From: Mesohalobacter halotolerans
GTDB taxonomy: Bacteria; Bacteroidota; Bacteroidia; Flavobacteriales; Flavobacteriaceae
Direction: 5' to 3'
Assembly (NCBI RefSeq): GCF_006120725.1
Contig: NZ_SWMU01000002.1
Span: 372,001 to 436,000 of the forward strand
Length of the DNA: 64,000 nucleotides
Shown here: one piece after another, positions 61,578 through 64,000 of the stretch
How positions within the stretch are numbered: position 1 is the first letter of the stretch
How the letters are laid out: every line of letters starts with the position of its first letter
The notes under the pieces: generated by a model
Databases searched by the model: none
The model's input: the letters and a program-made list of their open reading frames with translations, nothing else
What the model was told of the DNA's origin: nothing
Program-made: the position numbers and the translations under genes

Positions 61578-64000
61578 GCTTATCGTTTTTAGGTTGAAGA
61601 TTTCTGTTTTTTTCATACCCCGCTAATTTGCCGATCAACACAAATAACATGGGATACATCAGTACGCCAATAGCTGTTGCAACGCCCATTCCTCCAAGTA
61701 AAGCCACACCCATAACTTTTCTGGCTTCTGCTCCGGCTCCACTAGCCAATAAGAGTGGTAAAACTCCTAAAATAAAGGCAAAAGTGGTCATTAAAATTGG
61801 TCTAAAACGTAAAATCGCAGCTTCTACCGCAGCATCAAATAGACTTAAACCTTCATCAAATTTTATTTTTGCAAATTCTACAATCAATATTGCATTTTTG
61901 GCCGCCATAGCGATTAGCATCACCAAAGAAATTTGGGCGAAAATATTGGTTAAATAACTTTCACTAAACAATCTTGCAATGTATAAAAACCCAAAAGCAC
62001 CCATCAAAGCAAAAGGTGTTCCTAAGAGAATAGCCAAAGGCATACTCCAACTTTCATACTGTGCCGCCAGAATTAGAAAAACAAAAAAGAGTGAAAATGC
62101 AAACACAATAGACAATTGACCTGAAGATTTCTTTTCCTGATAACTCATTGCATTCCAACTGTAGGTCATATCTGAAGGTAAAACTTCATCGGCAACTTCT
62201 TCTAAGGCAGTAAGCGTTTGAGCTGAGCTGTAACCTGAAGCCGGTTGTCCAGTTACTTCTGCTGCTCTTAATAAATTAAATCTTGTAGTATAATCCGGAC
62301 CTGAATCAGGAACCACATCAACAAATGTAGATAAAGGAATAGAGACCCCATCTTTATTTTGAACATAAAATAATTCTAAGCCTTTTTCGCTTTGTCTGTA
62401 TTCGGGTTCGGCTTGAACGTATGCTTTATAAGACCGACCATATTTAGTAAAATCATTGACATAGGCACCACCCAGAAAAGCTGCAAATGTATTGTAAACA
62501 TCGGCTAGAGCGACGTTTGACTTTAATATTTTATCTTTATTGAGAATCATACGGCGCTGAGGGACCTTAGCTTGAAAGGTTGTAAACGCTGAAGCAACTT
62601 CTGGCCGTTTTTGAGCTTCTGCAATAAACTTATAGGTTTGTTCTGCCAAATATGCCGGTGACTGTCCTTTTTTATCTTGAATCATGATACTAAACCCTGA
62701 TCCGTTACCCAAACCTGGAATAGCCGGTGGTCCAAAGGCCATGGCCTGAGCACTTAAAATCTTTTTGTTTAATGTAGCATTAGTTTTAGCAATAGCTTCA
62801 TTTGCTGTAAGCTCCCGTTCATCCCAATTGACCAGCTTCACAAATATAAAAGCATTGTTTGGGATCATAGCACCTGACAACAAACTGTATCCTGAAATTG
62901 CTGTTGCATATTCTACATTTTCATCATCCATAAGCAGGTCTTCAATATCTTGGACTACGGCATCTGTTCTTTGCAATGAAGCAGCGTTAGGTAATTGCAC
63001 ATTTACAAAGTAGTAGCCTTGATCTTCTTCTGGTAAAAACCCACCAGGCACCAGAAAACCAAATATACCTGAAGCTATAACAGTTATAAATAAATAAACT
63101 ACACCACGTTTTAGTTTTCCCGAAATTGCAGCTGTAGCTTTACCGTATTTTCGTGTTCCTCGGTCAAAAACTTTATTGAATTTGTTAAAAAATTTAGCAA
63201 GCGCCCCTTTTGATTCGGTTGGCTTTTTCATGATTAGAGCGCACAATGCCGGACTTAAAGTTAACGCATTAATCGATGAAAATACCACAGATACTGCAAT
63301 AGTAATAGCAAACTGTTGATATAGACTTCCGGTAATTCCAGCCATAGCTGCCACAGGTACAAAAACTGCGATCATCACAAGGGTTGTAGCGATGATAGGA
63401 CCACTAACTTCTTTCATCGCTGCAGTAGTTGCCGTTTTTGGGTTCATGCCTTTTTCAATGTTAACCTGAACGGCTTCCACAACTACAATGGCGTCATCTA
63501 CCACAATACCTATGGCCAGTACCAACCCAAGTAGGGACAAGGAATTGACTGTAAAATCTAGAATTGGGAAAAACATAAATGTTGCAATCAGCGACACAGG
63601 GATAGCCAAAGTGGGTATCAAAGTGGCTCGCCAATCTTGAATAAATAGAAATACAACCAGAATTACCAAAATTAAAGCTATGATAAGTGTTTCTATAATT
63701 TCATGAATACCAGCCATGATGGGTTCTGTAGCATCTAATGAAACATCATAGGTAATATCTTCAGGGAAACTTTCTGCCATATTATCCATAGCAGATATAA
63801 CTTCTTCTGCAAGGGTAACTGCATTTGTACCAGGCGATTGGTATATTGCAATTGCTGCAGCATCTTTACCGTTAGTTCGTGATTGAGAATTATAATTTTC
63901 AGTACCTAATTTTATTTCGGCGATGTCTTTCATCAAAAGCTGGCTCCCATCAGGTCTTGTACGTATCACTATATTTTCAAATTCGCTCTCATCAACAAGT
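61567..64000 (-). CDS. AcrB-like (HAE1) RND multidrug efflux pump, N-terminus outside window
   Basis: The frame is open to the window end and contains 811 residues, so about 200-230 N-terminal residues are missing. Visible motifs include IAIYQSPGTNAVTLAEEV, the central VLAIGIVVDDAIVVVEAV with two proton-relay aspartates, GFLVPGGFLPEEDQGYYFVNV, and LVMLIAMAAKNAILIVEFA with the relay Lys. The frame reads back through the GTG at 63969 to the edge with a typical ESEFENIVIRT-like sequence, so that codon is not the start. It is an inner-membrane drug-proton antiporter. A membrane-fusion protein gene is expected just beyond the window. Confidence 0.95.
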   Translation of the reverse strand, partial: LVDESEFENIVIRTRPDGSQLLMKDIAEIKLGTENYNSQSRTNGKDAAAIAIYQSPGTNAVTLAEEVISAMDNMAESFPEDITYDVSLDATEPIMAGIHEIIETLIIALILVILVVFLFIQDWRATLIPTLAIPVSLIATFMFFPILDFTVNSLSLLGLVLAIGIVVDDAIVVVEAVQVNIEKGMNPKTATTAAMKEVSGPIIATTLVMIAVFVPVAAMAGITGSLYQQFAITIAVSVVFSSINALTLSPALCALIMKKPTESKGALAKFFNKFNKVFDRGTRKYGKATAAISGKLKRGVVYLFITVIASGIFGFLVPGGFLPEEDQGYYFVNVQLPNAASLQRTDAVVQDIEDLLMDDENVEYATAISGYSLLSGAMIPNNAFIFVKLVNWDERELTANEAIAKTNATLNKKILSAQAMAFGPPAIPGLGNGSGFSIMIQDKKGQSPAYLAEQTYKFIAEAQKRPEVASAFTTFQAKVPQRRMILNKDKILKSNVALADVYNTFAAFLGGAYVNDFTKYGRSYKAYVQAEPEYRQSEKGLELFYVQNKDGVSIPLSTFVDVVPDSGPDYTTRFNLLRAAEVTGQPASGYSSAQTLTALEEVADEVLPSDMTYSWNAMSYQEKKSSGQLSIVFAFSLFFVFLILAAQYESWSMPLAILLGTPFALMGAFGFLYIARLFSESYLTNIFAQISLVMLIAMAAKNAILIVEFAKIKFDEGLSLFDAAVEAAILRFRPILMTTFAFILGVLPLLLASGAGAEARKVMGVALLGGMGVATAIGVLMYPMLFVLIGKLAGYEKNRNLQPKNDKHAK

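Overview
The window is chromosomal DNA from a member of the Bacteroidota, almost certainly the family Flavobacteriaceae; I cannot name the genus. The evidence is low G+C by eye, promoter-like TAnnTTTG boxes upstream of several genes, almost no Shine-Dalgarno sequences, and lineage-typical gene families (DUF4199, HYC_CC_PP, CAL67264-type small membrane protein, a TIGR03643-like protein, long CusA-type RND pump). Nearly all of it is core housekeeping sequence in short operons on both strands. There is no prophage, insertion sequence, integrase or CRISPR array.

Layout. 1-1432: two small membrane proteins (one cut by the window edge) and an AhpD-like protein. 1490-2200: a scrambled tRNA-Arg(TCT) locus with one intact tRNA, a GIY-YIG nuclease ORF and several decayed tRNA pieces. 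2482-5646: DUF4199 protein, polyprenyl-phosphate-type glycosyltransferase and phosphohexomutase. 5641-11602 (minus): RluA-type pseudouridine synthase, BrkB/YihY membrane protein, nadC, ackA and pta. 11875-13492: rlmH and lipA. 13507-17856 (minus): methyltransferase, tRNA CCA-adding enzyme, Sua5-type enzyme and two family-2 glycosyltransferases. 17918-25292 (minus): a metal (probably copper) efflux operon made of a HYC_CC_PP protein, a CusA-like pump, a TolC-like channel and a CusB-like adaptor. 25416-26142: a HigBA-like toxin-antitoxin pair whose toxin carries an in-frame stop.

26285-37578: Kdo/WaaP-type kinase and a convergent glycosyltransferase; manA, bcp, queD and idi; three surface or lipoprotein genes; a DUF819 transporter-like protein; a HAD phosphatase; an alpha/beta hydrolase; and a TPM-TPM-LemA cluster. 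37743-41796: S1/P1 nuclease, small membrane proteins, a voltage-gated K+ channel and a CYTH protein. 41807-43982: a 14-bp tandem repeat, then small genes and recF. 44115-52784 (plus): TPR protein, ribH, Ste24-like M48 protease, mfd and lon. 52833-55988 (minus): nnr and an amidohydrolase lipoprotein. 56145-58370 (plus): an overlapping chain of DinB, an NRDE protein and a protein split over two frames. 58430-64000 (minus): sterol-desaturase-like enzyme, two small membrane proteins, and a NodT-type channel with an AcrB-type pump that runs off the window.

The most unusual element is the tRNA-Arg locus. A small GIY-YIG nuclease gene sits between a complete tRNA and a broken tRNA copy, with more tRNA fragments beyond, and the nuclease reading frame ends inside the broken tRNA. 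This looks like a tRNA-targeting nuclease module that restores a functional tRNA. Other points are a dead toxin beside an intact antitoxin, a split gene whose 3' end runs into an interspersed repeat, and a small family of CTAAGG-type inverted repeats between genes.
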